A stretch of DNA of 64,000 nucleotides from Jannaschia seosinensis (GTDB lineage: Bacteria > Pseudomonadota > Alphaproteobacteria > Rhodobacterales > Rhodobacteraceae), in the NCBI RefSeq assembly GCF_001408515.1, contig NZ_CYPR01000228.1:1-64000 (forward strand), in the 5' to 3' direction. The notes below the pieces were generated by a model. That model ran no database searches. It worked only from the letters and a program-made list of their open reading frames with translations, and was not told where the DNA came from. The position numbers and the translations under genes are program-made. The number at the start of each line of letters is the position of its first letter. Position 1 is the stretch's first letter. Positions 16,551-25,648 of the stretch are shown in pieces.

Positions 16551-17282
16551 ATGAAATCCACGTTTTGCCTGCTTCTGACCACCGCGCTCGCCCTGACTGC
16601 GTGCGGAAGGATCGCTAACCTTGGCCAAGCGCCGGAGCTGAGTTCAATTTCGCGTTCTGATGAGCATCGCGCGATGCATGCGCCGGCAGCCTTCGATGCT
16701 CTGGAGGGGGGCGATCAGATCAACTCCGCATCGCTTTGGACTGGTGGTCGGCGTTCGCTGCTTGGCGATCGGCGTGCGGAAACGAGGGGGGACATTCTTA
16801 CCGTCGTGGTTGAGATCGATGATCGCGCAGAAATCGACAATTCGACAAACCGGTCGCGCAAAGGCTCCGAAAACCTGCAGCTACCGGAGCTGTTCGGTTT
16901 GCCGCAGAACCTGCAGCCCGGCCTTCCGGCTGGATCGAGCCTAGAGAATGCCGTCTCCACCTCCTCGCAGAGTGCATCCTCCGGATCGGGTGGCGTAAGG
17001 CGGAAAGAGCGCCTCACGCTGCGTGTCGCCGCGACGGTCGTCGGTGTTCAGCCGAACGGCGTGCTGCGTATTGAGGGACGTCAGGAGGTTCGGGTCAACT
17101 TTGAACTGCGCGAGCTGCTGGTGACCGGCTACGTGCGGCCTGAGGATATTTCCCGGCAGAACGAGATTACCTACGACAAGATTGCAGCGGCGCGCATCTC
17201 CTACGGCGGACGCGGCCAGATCACCGACATGCAGCAGCCGCGATACGGTCAGCAGGTCGCCGACATCTTGCTGCCGTTCTGA
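16551..17282 (+). CDS. flgH: flagellar L-ring lipoprotein FlgH
   Basis: L-ring subunit in the outer membrane (243 residues). The lipoprotein signal peptide ends with the lipobox LTAC, the acylated cysteine being residue 18. The core has SLWTGGRRSLLGDRRAETRG, DILTVVVEIDDRAEIDNSTN and the C-terminal block ELLVTGYVRPEDISRQNEI and ISYGGRGQI, all family-typical. The stop is followed at once by the FliL-like gene. Confidence 0.95.
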   Translation: MKSTFCLLLTTALALTACGRIANLGQAPELSSISRSDEHRAMHAPAAFDALEGGDQINSASLWTGGRRSLLGDRRAETRGDILTVVVEIDDRAEIDNSTNRSRKGSENLQLPELFGLPQNLQPGLPAGSSLENAVSTSSQSASSGSGGVRRKERLTLRVAATVVGVQPNGVLRIEGRQEVRVNFELRELLVTGYVRPEDISRQNEITYDKIAAARISYGGRGQITDMQQPRYGQQVADILLPF

Positions 17283-17283
17283 C

Positions 17284-17748
17284 ATGCGGATTTTAATTGC
17301 CCTTGTCATCGTCGTCCTCGCAGGCGCTGGCGGCCTTTATGGCGGCTTCCTCACGCGCCCGGCCGTCCCCGCCGAGGACCATGACGCAGCCCCCGTCGTC
17401 GCGGAGCCCAAAGAGGAAGTGAGCGAAGGGAACATTATTCAACTGAAGAACAGTTTTGTCGTGCCGGTCCTGCGGGATGGCCGGATTTGGAGCCACGCGG
17501 TGCTCATGCTTGGCGTCGAAGCGGGGCAGACAAGTTCCGAGGCGATTCTGCTTCGTGAACCTGTCCTGCGGGACGCGATCAACGAGGCACTTTTCCGGCA
17601 TGGGAGTCAGGGCGGGTTCGATGGAAACTTTACCGATTCACTCATGCTCAACCGGCTCCGCACGACGCTCAACCAGGTCGTGCGTCAACGGCTGAGTGAC
17701 GAGACTGCGCGTGTTCTGATCATGGCGATGTCCCGCCAAGGCCGCTAG
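17284..17748 (+). CDS. FliL-like membrane protein (second FliL paralogue)
   Basis: A 154-residue single-pass membrane protein with one N-terminal helix (about 2-20) and a periplasmic domain. The C-terminal part, with LNRLRTTLNQVVRQRLSD and VLIMAMSRQGR, resembles the FliL fold, in which an arginine-rich helix is followed by a short terminal strand. A second, more canonical fliL is at 25649-26155. It follows flgH after 1 base and converges on the fliJ-like gene with a 4-base overlap of the two ends. The FliL assignment rests on weak similarity. Confidence 0.65.
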   Translation: MRILIALVIVVLAGAGGLYGGFLTRPAVPAEDHDAAPVVAEPKEEVSEGNIIQLKNSFVVPVLRDGRIWSHAVLMLGVEAGQTSSEAILLREPVLRDAINEALFRHGSQGGFDGNFTDSLMLNRLRTTLNQVVRQRLSDETARVLIMAMSRQGR

Positions 17749-18095
17749 GGCCGGCGGGCACGCCTGTCGGCAAGCGCCTGATCACGAAGTTTTTCAACAA
17801 CATTTCGCCGTGCGACATTATGTGCATGCCGCTCCCGCTCAGGCTGCGCGGCGGCATGCAGCCGCGCAAGTTGCTCGTTCAACACGGCAAGCTGTTGGCC
17901 GCGCCACCGCTGCCACCTGTCGTGGAGGATCGCAGCGCCAAAATCATCCTCAGCGTTTCCGGGCGTATCGCGCAGGACCTGCGCCTTGCCCTCGAGTTGA
18001 TCGATGAGCGCCTGAATCCGAGCGAGGCGGTGGCCCGTCTTCTGCTCTTTCAGTGCAACGAGTTCCGAGAGAGCGTCGAGTTCGTTGTCTTTCAC
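17745..18095 (-). CDS. coiled-coil protein coupled to flhB, possible FliJ-type chaperone
   Basis: A 116-residue, charged, wholly helical protein with no membrane segment. The start is a GTG at 18095 that overlaps the flhB stop (GTGA), so it is translated after flhB. A long heptad-like helix (ELVALKEQKTGHRLARIQAL, continuing for most of the protein) and an arginine-rich end fit a FliJ-type export chaperone or export-ATPase stalk protein. No fliJ lies next to fliI here, which supports the idea. I cannot confirm the family from sequence alone. Confidence 0.6.
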   Translation of the reverse strand: MKDNELDALSELVALKEQKTGHRLARIQALIDQLEGKAQVLRDTPGNAEDDFGAAILHDRWQRWRGQQLAVLNEQLARLHAAAQPERERHAHNVARRNVVEKLRDQALADRRARRP

Positions 18096-19162
18096 GCTTT
18101 CGCCTCCGCCAGGTCGCGCGCGAACCGGACCGCCGCGGCGACGGCGGCGAAGTGGGCGCGGTCGATCGGGTCGCCGATCTCGGTCGTGGCGTGCAGCGCA
18201 CGTGCCGTCGGTGGATCGCTGTAAAGCGGGATGCCTGCATCCGTGGCAACTTCGCGGATTCGCATCGCAACGTGGTCCACCCCTTTGGCCACACAAACAG
18301 GTGGGCTGGGATCCATCGGCGACCATTTCAGCGCCACTGCGTAATGGGTCGGGTTCACAACCACGACCGTCGCCTCCGGAACGTCGGCAAGCATCGAATT
18401 CATGGCGATTTCCTGCGCCCTTTGTCGGCGCTTCTGCTTCATGTGGGGGTCACCCTCGGACTGTTTGCTTTCGTCGAGGACCTCCTGCCGCGTCATGCGA
18501 TTCTTGACGATGTGGCTATGTTGTTGCCAAGCGTAATCCGCCGCGGCGATCGCGCCGGAAATAAGTACGACGGCGAGAACAAATTCCCAGAGTATTTCGG
18601 GGAGCAGGGCCGGTATCGCCCGCGGATCCACGGCGGATGCGGAGATGATCCGGTCGGAGTGGCGCATGAGAAACCCGACGAGCAATGCGCCGTAGATGCC
18701 CATTTTCGTCGCTGATTTGGCAAACTCGAAAAGGCCGCTCGGCCCGAACTTGTTCTTTGCATTCGCCAGGACAGAAACCCGGGAGAGCTTTGGCGAGAGC
18801 TTCGTGGGTGCGAAAACGATGGCACGCTGCGCCAGAAGCGCCGCAACGACGAGTGCGGCCGGAGCTGCCACCATGAGCGTGGCGGCGGCGGTGGCCTCCC
18901 AGAGAATTTCCGCACCCTTGCCGCCATCGCCGCGCGTCATCCGGCCCGTTATCGTGCCGGCGTTCTGGATCAAAGCGCCGCCCAAGTCGGTCAGGCGGCG
19001 CGCCACTCCAGGTGCAACAAGAACCAGGCAGATCAGGACTCCCGCATAGCCCGCCGATGTCGCGACATCCTGTGAGCGGACGAGATCGCCCTTTTCCCGG
19101 GCCTGCTGCAGCTTTTGCGGTGTAGGTTCGTGGCTGCGTTCTGCGCCGCTCTCCTCACTCAT
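18092..19162 (-). CDS. flhB: flagellar export switch protein FlhB
   Basis: FlhB (356 residues) switches export from rod/hook to filament substrates. The hydrophilic N-terminus carries EPTPQKLQQAREKGDLVRSQ at about 12-31. Four membrane helices follow to about 212. The cytoplasmic domain has the autocleavage motif NPTH at 270-273, inside VVVNPTHYAVALKW. The ATG at 19162 is chosen because the family begins here and it overlaps the fliR stop. Confidence 0.96.
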   Translation of the reverse strand: MSEESGAERSHEPTPQKLQQAREKGDLVRSQDVATSAGYAGVLICLVLVAPGVARRLTDLGGALIQNAGTITGRMTRGDGGKGAEILWEATAAATLMVAAPAALVVAALLAQRAIVFAPTKLSPKLSRVSVLANAKNKFGPSGLFEFAKSATKMGIYGALLVGFLMRHSDRIISASAVDPRAIPALLPEILWEFVLAVVLISGAIAAADYAWQQHSHIVKNRMTRQEVLDESKQSEGDPHMKQKRRQRAQEIAMNSMLADVPEATVVVVNPTHYAVALKWSPMDPSPPVCVAKGVDHVAMRIREVATDAGIPLYSDPPTARALHATTEIGDPIDRAHFAAVAAAVRFARDLAEAKA

Positions 19163-19911
19163 GGGCCACCACCGATCGGGTCGCCGAGCGCCGCGATCAT
19201 CGCCGCGCGCCATACGGTCAGCATAAGCGGTGCAGCAAGGAACAGGATGAGCGCGCTCGCCCAAGTGATTGCCGGCGCGCCGACCATCGCAACCATCAAT
19301 TGCGGCATTGCGCGGTTCAGGACGCCCATTGCGAGATTATAGACGAGGGCAAGGAGCGCAAATGGCGCTGCCAATGCGAACGCCAAGGCAAATGCGCCGG
19401 CAGCCCGGGCAATGCCCCACCGCGCCATGTCCCCGCCGTCGGGCGCAAGGCCGAGTGGCAGGACGTCGTAGCTGCGGATCAGGAGGTCTATCACCATCAG
19501 CGGCAAGCCAGACGCCATCAGAAGCGCAAGTCCTGCGATGTTCAGGACATTGCCGATCGCGGAGGACGGCTCGACCGTGCCGAAGAGCTGCGCAAGCGAG
19601 GTCAATTGCGCGGCCATCATGCCGGCCATGGTCAACGCCAGCGCAACGAAGCGCAGAACCGCCCCGAACGCGAGCCCGATTGCGGTTTCGGTGGCAATGA
19701 GGCTTGGGGTGATCTCCTCCGGGGCCGCCAAGGTCGGGGCGACCGCCGCAGCTAGAGAAAAAGCGGCGACCAGGCGCACGCGGGCCGGGATCATCTTGTC
19801 GCCCAAACCAGGCAGGAACGCCATCATCGCACCGATGCGCAGGAACACCAGCAGGAGGGCTCCGACCAGAGGCACGATCGCGTCATGCAGCGCAAGCCCC
19901 GCCTCGATCAT
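19159..19911 (-). CDS. fliR: flagellar export gate protein FliR
   Basis: Export-gate membrane protein of 250 residues with about six helices. The segment FLRIGAMMAFLPGLGDKMIP near 24-43 is the family signature, and the C-terminus ILFLAAPLMLTVWRAAMIAA fits as well. It overlaps flhA upstream and flhB downstream by four bases each, giving the coupled order flhA-fliR-flhB. Confidence 0.95.
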   Translation of the reverse strand: MIEAGLALHDAIVPLVGALLLVFLRIGAMMAFLPGLGDKMIPARVRLVAAFSLAAAVAPTLAAPEEITPSLIATETAIGLAFGAVLRFVALALTMAGMMAAQLTSLAQLFGTVEPSSAIGNVLNIAGLALLMASGLPLMVIDLLIRSYDVLPLGLAPDGGDMARWGIARAAGAFALAFALAAPFALLALVYNLAMGVLNRAMPQLMVAMVGAPAITWASALILFLAAPLMLTVWRAAMIAALGDPIGGGP

Positions 19912-21968
19912 GCGGAGACGGAGCCGAGAATGGCCGGAGTCGAGCGGGTTCCGATCTCTTCATAGGCGATGACCGGATTGGGAAGGCCGCGCGCGGCCAT
20001 GACCTCGTGCAGGAAGCGCCGACGCCGGGAGGAGGTGACAATTGCCGGGTGATTGCCTTCCCTTGCCGCTTTGCCAATGCCTTCGGCAAGACCGGCGGCA
20101 AGCTTCTGGAACAGTTCGGGCGGCAATGCGATGTTGCTCTGGCCATTCGCACCATCAAGCTGATGCTGCTCGAATGCGCTCTCCCAATCGGGTGCTAGCT
20201 GAATGAGCGGAAGCGTTCCATCCGGTCGTTTGAGATCTGCGGTGATTTGCGCGGCCAAACGATGGCGGACATGCTCCGCAATCCCCTCCGGGCCAAACCC
20301 CGTCTCCCGCTTCTCCGCAATCGCCTCCAGGATGACCGGCAGGTTGCGAACGGAGACCCGCTCTGCAAGCAGAAGCTTGAGGACAGACAAGAGAAGCTCC
20401 GGCTGGACCTTTCCGGGGATCATCTCGTCGAGAAGTCTGCGGTTCGCGACAGCACGTTCCGGTGTGGAGACGCGGGTGAAAGCATCGAGCAGTCTCTGAA
20501 GCGCCTTCATGCCAAGAAGTTGCGGGAAGTTCGACTTGATGACCTCCAGAAGATGCGTCGCCAGAACCTCCCCCGGGGTCACGATGGTCTCGCCGATCAA
20601 GTCGTCCGCCTCGCGGGCAAGGATCCAACGTGCGGGTGCACCATAAACCGGCTCTCGCACCTCTCGCCCGGGCATCTCTGCGGATGAACCGGTCCCCGTG
20701 AGCAAGAGAACGTGATCGCGTTCCAGCCGGTCGCGTGCCATCTCCACTCCGTGAATGCGGATCACGTAGGTTCCGGACGGAAGACCCTGATCGTCGGTGA
20801 GACGGATTTCCGGCAGGATGATCCCGTATTTCTCGGCGATATGATTGCGCAGGCCCGTTATACGGCCCTCCAGTCCCGTCGCCGGGTCGAGGGCTAAATC
20901 AACCAGATCCAGCGCAAATTCGACTTTGATGTCGTCCAGGGCGAGAATATCACCGATTTCACGCTCGGTCGGGAGAGCTTCCAATTTCGGCTCTGCTTCG
21001 GCCGCCGCCTGAACGGTGGCGCGGTGGCGCATCAATGCGGCTCCGGCAAGCAACAGCGCCCCGACCGTGAACGGCAGGAACGGCAGGCCGGGCACGATGG
21101 CAAAGACGAGCATAATGAACGCCACCGTTCCGAGGGCGGCCGGGTGCTTCCCGATCTGGCCGACGATCTCAATGTCGACGGCGCCTTTTCCACCGCCGCG
21201 CGCCAGAAGCAGACCCGAGGCGATTGAAATAATAACAGCCGGAATCTGCGAGACGAGACCATCGCCCACCGTCAGGATGGCGTAGGTCTCCACAGCTTCG
21301 CCAATCGGCATGTTATGGGCGATCATGCCCACGCTAAGGCCGACGACGAGATTCAGCAGCGTGATGAGGAGGCCCGCTACGGCATCGCCCTTGACGAATT
21401 TCGAAGCTCCGTCGAGCGATCCGAAGAAGGTCGTCTCCGACAATTCAAGTTCGCGCCGGCGCTTCGCTTCCTCATGGTCGATTGCGCCTGCGGACATGTC
21501 GCTATCAATCGCCAGCTGCTTGCCAGGCATCCCATCGAGCGCGAATCGAGCGCCGACTTCGGCCATCCGAGTCGCGCCCTTTGTGATCACCATGAAATTC
21601 ACGATGAGCAGAACACCGAAAATGACGAGACCGAGCGCGATACTGCCGCCCATAACGAAGCTTGCGAACCCCTCGATTACAGTGCCAGCGGCATCTGTGC
21701 CGGTGTGGCCTTGACCGATTATCAGCTTCGTCGAGGATACGTTAAGCGATAGCCGCAGCATGAGTGACGCGAGAAGGATCGTCGGAAAGGCAGAAAAGTC
21801 GAGCGGACGTTCAATATAGAGAACCGTCGTAAAGATCAGAATCGCGAGCCCGAAGCTGACTGATAGCCCGACATCGAGGACCCATGCCGGCATCGGCAGG
21901 ATCATCATCAGGATCACGGCCATCAGGGCCAGTGCCATAAGGGCCGTCGGTTGGAATATGCTTCTCAT
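19908..21968 (-). CDS. flhA: flagellar export gate protein FlhA
   Basis: FlhA (686 residues) is the proton-driven export-gate ring. Eight membrane helices occupy about 1-320, with the FHIPEP-type block RLSLNVSSTKLIIGQGH and the FMVITKGATRMAEVGARFAL loop. The cytoplasmic domain follows (about 330-686) with RIHGVEMARDRLERDHVL and MIPGKVQPELLLSVLKLLLA. I start at the ATG at 21968, not at the TTG at 21983, because the N-terminus then matches the family, although the ribosome-binding site is weak. Confidence 0.95.
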   Translation of the reverse strand: MRSIFQPTALMALALMAVILMMILPMPAWVLDVGLSVSFGLAILIFTTVLYIERPLDFSAFPTILLASLMLRLSLNVSSTKLIIGQGHTGTDAAGTVIEGFASFVMGGSIALGLVIFGVLLIVNFMVITKGATRMAEVGARFALDGMPGKQLAIDSDMSAGAIDHEEAKRRRELELSETTFFGSLDGASKFVKGDAVAGLLITLLNLVVGLSVGMIAHNMPIGEAVETYAILTVGDGLVSQIPAVIISIASGLLLARGGGKGAVDIEIVGQIGKHPAALGTVAFIMLVFAIVPGLPFLPFTVGALLLAGAALMRHRATVQAAAEAEPKLEALPTEREIGDILALDDIKVEFALDLVDLALDPATGLEGRITGLRNHIAEKYGIILPEIRLTDDQGLPSGTYVIRIHGVEMARDRLERDHVLLLTGTGSSAEMPGREVREPVYGAPARWILAREADDLIGETIVTPGEVLATHLLEVIKSNFPQLLGMKALQRLLDAFTRVSTPERAVANRRLLDEMIPGKVQPELLLSVLKLLLAERVSVRNLPVILEAIAEKRETGFGPEGIAEHVRHRLAAQITADLKRPDGTLPLIQLAPDWESAFEQHQLDGANGQSNIALPPELFQKLAAGLAEGIGKAAREGNHPAIVTSSRRRRFLHEVMAARGLPNPVIAYEEIGTRSTPAILGSVSA

Positions 21969-22016
21969 CGCGCCGCGTCCCAAGATCCAATCGACCGATC
22001 TTTAGGCCAACTGCGG

Positions 22017-22031
22017 TTAACGGCGGGTTAT
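22017..22031. promoter_or_regulatory. possible CtrA half-perfect site before flhA
   Basis: TTAA-CGGCGGG-TTAT differs from the CtrA consensus TTAA-N7-TTAA in one base and lies 49 bases before the flhA start, partly inside the stop codon of the upstream gene. It could mark an internal promoter for flhA-fliR-flhB. Chance occurrence is possible. Confidence 0.3.
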
Positions 22032-23821
22032 CGTGCCGGTGATGCCGCCGCGATCGCCGCAATTGCTTCAGAGAGAGCCCGGCTGTGTTCAAGCGCCTGC
22101 TGCGCAGAGGACAGATCCCCCTTCGTCGTGGCTTCCTCGTTCTGAAGGACGATCAGGCGGGCTAGATCTGTCCGGGGTCCGGTCTCGCTGTCGCTTCGTG
22201 CCATTTCAGGGAAGTTTCGTGTGAGCCACGGAGAGGCTGACTTCGCTTCACGGAACCCGCCCGCCTTATTTCTTGCCTCTTCGGGCGATTTAACCGCATC
22301 GAAGCGTGCCGCCGCATCTTCAAACCCCCACGATCGAAGAACGTCGGCGACTCGTCTTGCACCTTCGCTTCCGGACGAAAGATATGGACGCAGCCGCACG
22401 GCGAATTCGATCGTTTTTTCAATCGGCATCTCCTGCAGAGCAAGGCCCAGCAGCGCTTCGGCCTCGGCAGACTCGCTCCCTACCAAATCAATTGCCTCAT
22501 GAAAATATTCGGCACGGAGTAACGCGCGGGCCAATTCCGACTTAATCTGCGCACGTTTCTCATTCGGTGGAATCGAAGGCAAAAAGGCCAGTGCGTTTCC
22601 AATTTCAACTGTGCTAAGTCGTGTCGAACTGGCATTTGCATGAACGAGCATGTCGAGAACCGACTCAACGGCAGAGAGATCAGTACCTGCGGCGGGTGGT
22701 GTTGGCGCTGGCGCACCAGCGCTGGAAGACTCCTGTCGAAGTCCGACCAGAAGGTCCGACGCTCCGACGCTTGAAAGCGCTTCAGCAATACGGTCGCGAA
22801 TGTCATTCCATCGGTCCTGCGGCAGGTCGGCAAGAAGCTGTACGACCGCAAGCTCGTCGGCCCGATCCCAACGGCCCTCCGGGTTTCCTTCCAGAAGCGC
22901 AATTATCGCACTTGCCGGACCACAGCCGGGATCGGCATAGCCTTGGGCCCCTGTGGCTCGCTCATCCAGCGCATCGGCGATCTGGAGGTGCATCGGCGCC
23001 TCCAGATCGGCTGAGCGGATCATGAAACCCGCTTCGGCGCCCCATCCTGCCTTTAGATAGGAAAGTGCAAGCTCAAGGGCAGCATCGCGCTCGAACCCGT
23101 CGCGTCCGTTGAGGACGCCGGAAAGATGCTGCGGCAAGCTCGTGACGGCGTCTGAAGGGTCAGCTAGCAGAACTTCGCGAGACAGTTTTTCGAACGGACA
23201 CGCCAAACTCTTTAATGGCGTGGAGGGCTTCGCTATCGGCAGGAGGCTGATGGAGCCCGACGGGTGCATTTTGATCTGGACCGGAGACGCTGAGACCGGA
23301 CCCTGGCCCGGCTCAGCGGGATTTGCGACAACCGCGGCATTCGTCGAGCTTGTCCTCTCGCCTCGGCGCGCCAGAAGGTCTGCGGTTGATGCAAGCAGCG
23401 GTATATTCAGCGGAGGCATTTCAAGCGGTATGGCGGACGATTGGGCCAATGACGCAGTATCGGCATCATCCGTTATGTCGACTACGATATGTCCGGACTG
23501 TAACTGGAAAACACTGATGCCGCATTCGCAGGAAAGGGACAGTGACAGTCCCGCTTCCGTCGCCGTTAATGAGGTGAGGCGATCTTTCGGAATGAAATAA
23601 AAGACCTTCGAAAGATCGAGCTGCGGAAGAGGGCGCGCAAACTCGATGGATGCAGATCGGCCGGAGCGGTCGATCTGCCATTCTTGGCCAAGTTCCGTGA
23701 GGAAAACCAGCCGAGAGAAAGTCTCATGCTCACCAGATTGCACCGGAACAGACTGCGCGTGGACCTGCGCTCCGAAGACCGCGAGGACCAGTGGCAGAAA
23801 GATCTTTCGCAGCATCCTCAT
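22028..23821 (-). CDS. periplasmic motility-region protein of unknown family, possible MotC counterpart
   Basis: I do not recognise this 597-residue protein. It has a signal peptide (about 1-22, cut after AQVHA). A beta-rich segment at about 33-117 (FSRLVFLTELGQEWQIDRSG and later VFQLQSGHIVVDIT) resembles an AMIN-type domain. A linker rich in Ser, Pro and Ala follows, then a helical, repeat-like half from about 215 to 530. The mature part has cysteines at 98, 100, 208 and 300, which could form disulfides. Its start overlaps the motA stop (ATGA), and a motE-like gene lies upstream. In Sinorhizobium, periplasmic MotC stabilises MotB and needs the chaperone MotE; a similar role here is inference. 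Confidence 0.75.
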   Translation of the reverse strand: MRMLRKIFLPLVLAVFGAQVHAQSVPVQSGEHETFSRLVFLTELGQEWQIDRSGRSASIEFARPLPQLDLSKVFYFIPKDRLTSLTATEAGLSLSLSCECGISVFQLQSGHIVVDITDDADTASLAQSSAIPLEMPPLNIPLLASTADLLARRGERTSSTNAAVVANPAEPGQGPVSASPVQIKMHPSGSISLLPIAKPSTPLKSLACPFEKLSREVLLADPSDAVTSLPQHLSGVLNGRDGFERDAALELALSYLKAGWGAEAGFMIRSADLEAPMHLQIADALDERATGAQGYADPGCGPASAIIALLEGNPEGRWDRADELAVVQLLADLPQDRWNDIRDRIAEALSSVGASDLLVGLRQESSSAGAPAPTPPAAGTDLSAVESVLDMLVHANASSTRLSTVEIGNALAFLPSIPPNEKRAQIKSELARALLRAEYFHEAIDLVGSESAEAEALLGLALQEMPIEKTIEFAVRLRPYLSSGSEGARRVADVLRSWGFEDAAARFDAVKSPEEARNKAGGFREAKSASPWLTRNFPEMARSDSETGPRTDLARLIVLQNEEATTKGDLSSAQQALEHSRALSEAIAAIAAASPAR

Positions 23822-24681
23822 GCGGCACGCCGAGCTTTCAGAGCGTCCTCAAGTTCTGCAAAGCTGGGACGGATATGGGTGGGCGTCGATTGCCGCCCAA
23901 CCTCAATGCAGATGTTCGTGGCGTGGTTGTGCAGGTTTGCCACAAGAACCTCTTGGATCAATCCGTAGAAATATGCGTCCTGTTCTCCAAGGGCCTTCAG
24001 CCGGACCGCGAATGGCCCCACAACTCCGTAGGCAAGAAAGACCCCGAGAAACGTTCCGACGAGCGCACCGCCAATCAGCTTTCCAAGAACCTCTGGAGGT
24101 TGGTCAATCGACCCCATGGTCTTGATCACACCCAGCACAGCCGCAACAATCCCGAGCGCCGGAAGACCATCTGCCATCGCTTGAAGTGCATGGCTCGGAT
24201 GCAGCGTATGATGAAGGTTCTCTTCAATTCGCTGTCCGAGAATTTCCTCAACCTGGTGGGGATCGTCGTAGTTCATCGAGATTGCCCGAAGCGTATCACA
24301 GATCATCGCGGTCGCTTCTTTGTCGGAGAGTATCTTTGGATACTCCCGAAATATTTCGGACTCTTCTGGATTCTCGATGTGCTCCTCTAGCGCGACGGCA
24401 TTCTGACGTCCAAGCCGCACAAGTTCATAAAGTAGACAAAGCAAATCGCGATAGTCATCAGGAAGCCATCGCGGCCCCTTAAAGACACGCGCGATGTCTT
24501 TAAGCGTATGCTTCACCTCAGACATGCTATTGCCGATCAGGAACGCACCGACGGCCGCACCACCGATCATTGTCATCTCGAACGGAAGCGATTTCATTAT
24601 GATGTCGAGTTTACCGCCGGCCATCATATAGCCGCCGAACACCATCACGAAGACGCAGGCAAGTCCCGCTAGTCCAAGCAT
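23818..24681 (-). CDS. motA: flagellar stator protein MotA
   Basis: MotA (287 residues) is the membrane stator subunit that couples ion flow to rotation. Four helices are visible (about 1-20, 36-50, 165-190, 200-225). The cytoplasmic loop is of the long MotA type, with LRAISMNYDDPHQVEEILGQ. The third helix has ADGLPALGIVAAVLGVIKTM and the fourth GALVGTFLGVFLAYGVVGP, as in the family. Its partner motB is not in this window. It is coupled to the 597-residue gene downstream and starts 4 bases after the motE-like stop. Confidence 0.95.
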   Translation of the reverse strand: MLGLAGLACVFVMVFGGYMMAGGKLDIIMKSLPFEMTMIGGAAVGAFLIGNSMSEVKHTLKDIARVFKGPRWLPDDYRDLLCLLYELVRLGRQNAVALEEHIENPEESEIFREYPKILSDKEATAMICDTLRAISMNYDDPHQVEEILGQRIEENLHHTLHPSHALQAMADGLPALGIVAAVLGVIKTMGSIDQPPEVLGKLIGGALVGTFLGVFLAYGVVGPFAVRLKALGEQDAYFYGLIQEVLVANLHNHATNICIEVGRQSTPTHIRPSFAELEDALKARRAA

Positions 24682-24685
24682 CTGT

Positions 24686-25261
24686 CTACTCCGTAGCTGC
24701 GTTGGCGTTGCGCCCTGCCATTAGGACGCTGAGCGCATATGCCGTCTCCGGCGTGAGGTTGGTGAGAATGTTCGCGGCGGTATCGGCGTTCATTCGGGCG
24801 ACGAAGCCTGCTGCAAAAGCGGGCTCCATCGTCTCGAACAATGCGGCGGCATCTTTCGGTTTCATTCCTTCATAGACTTCGACCAGTCGGGACACATCTT
24901 CGTCGGCAGCAGTCTTGGATCGGTGCATCCGGGCCTCGAGTCGCGCCTCGGCTTCTGCCAGACGAATGAGGGATGCTTCGATTTCTTGGCGTGCGACCGT
25001 AAAGTCCTGCTCACGCATCGCCACCGCTTCTTCCCGTTCGGTGAGTCCGGCATCCCGTTGAGCAAGGTCCTGAAGAAGCTGAGAGATTTCATCCGACGGA
25101 GGGCAGAGCAAGGCAACATCAGCCCGGTCTGGCGGCTCGGCGCCATCGGAAATGGCCAAACTGGCTGAAACGATCCGCGTGAGCGCGGACAGAACCAGCA
25201 CCGATACGAGGATCGTGAAGCCTCCGCGGCGGAGCGAGTCAAACCGCTTGGTTTTCATCAT
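24686..25261 (-). CDS. motE: MotE-like periplasmic protein with MgtE-N-type domain
   Basis: A 191-residue protein with one N-terminal membrane or signal segment (about 14-34), a coiled coil at about 60-115 (ERE and EAR repeats), and a C-terminal helical domain with LVEVYEGMKPKDAAALFETM and ANILTNLTPETAYALSVLMA. This layout fits the MotE family; in Sinorhizobium, MotE is a chaperone for MotC. The ATG at 25261 is chosen because it overlaps the upstream stop. Its closeness to motA and to the 597-residue gene supports a stator-assembly role. Confidence 0.78.
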   Translation of the reverse strand: MMKTKRFDSLRRGGFTILVSVLVLSALTRIVSASLAISDGAEPPDRADVALLCPPSDEISQLLQDLAQRDAGLTEREEAVAMREQDFTVARQEIEASLIRLAEAEARLEARMHRSKTAADEDVSRLVEVYEGMKPKDAAALFETMEPAFAAGFVARMNADTAANILTNLTPETAYALSVLMAGRNANAATE

Positions 25262-25647
25262 GCAGCTCCAAGCTCATGGTTCCGTGCGGCACGGAAACTC
25301 GGAAGCGGGCTCGGGCCGCTCGTTTCTTCGTCTCTGAGGCGATCGGCCGCCTCCGCCTCAAGGTCCTCGAGGCTGGCCAACAGGATTTCCATCCGCCCGA
25401 TGCGGTCGTCGGCACGCGACGAGGCGCGGGCGAGGCGATCCGCCTCCCTGTCCGCTTCCTGACCCGCCTCGATCATCTCTTTGGACAAAGCGTCCACCTT
25501 CTGACCCAATGCGGCGATCCGTTCGTTGATTCGTGTGTCGGTCGTGATTGGAGCATGAAGGCGGCGGGAAAGGATTCGGCACCAGATCGCCATGCCAAGC
25601 GTTCCGCACAGCAAGAGAACGTCAGAGATTTGTGAAATTATCTGCAT
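25258..25647 (-). CDS. small membrane/coiled-coil protein in flagellar operon, unknown
   Basis: A 129-residue protein I do not recognise. One N-terminal membrane helix (about 8-24) is followed by a cytoplasmic coiled coil (about 40-105, with KVDALSKEMIEAGQEADREA and IGRMEILLASLEDLEAEAAD). It lies between fliL and the motE-like gene, 1 base from the former and overlapping the latter by four bases. It is likely to be made together with the stator proteins. No known domain can be named. Confidence 0.7.
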   Translation of the reverse strand: MQIISQISDVLLLCGTLGMAIWCRILSRRLHAPITTDTRINERIAALGQKVDALSKEMIEAGQEADREADRLARASSRADDRIGRMEILLASLEDLEAEAADRLRDEETSGPSPLPSFRAARNHELGAA

Positions 25648-25648
25648 G

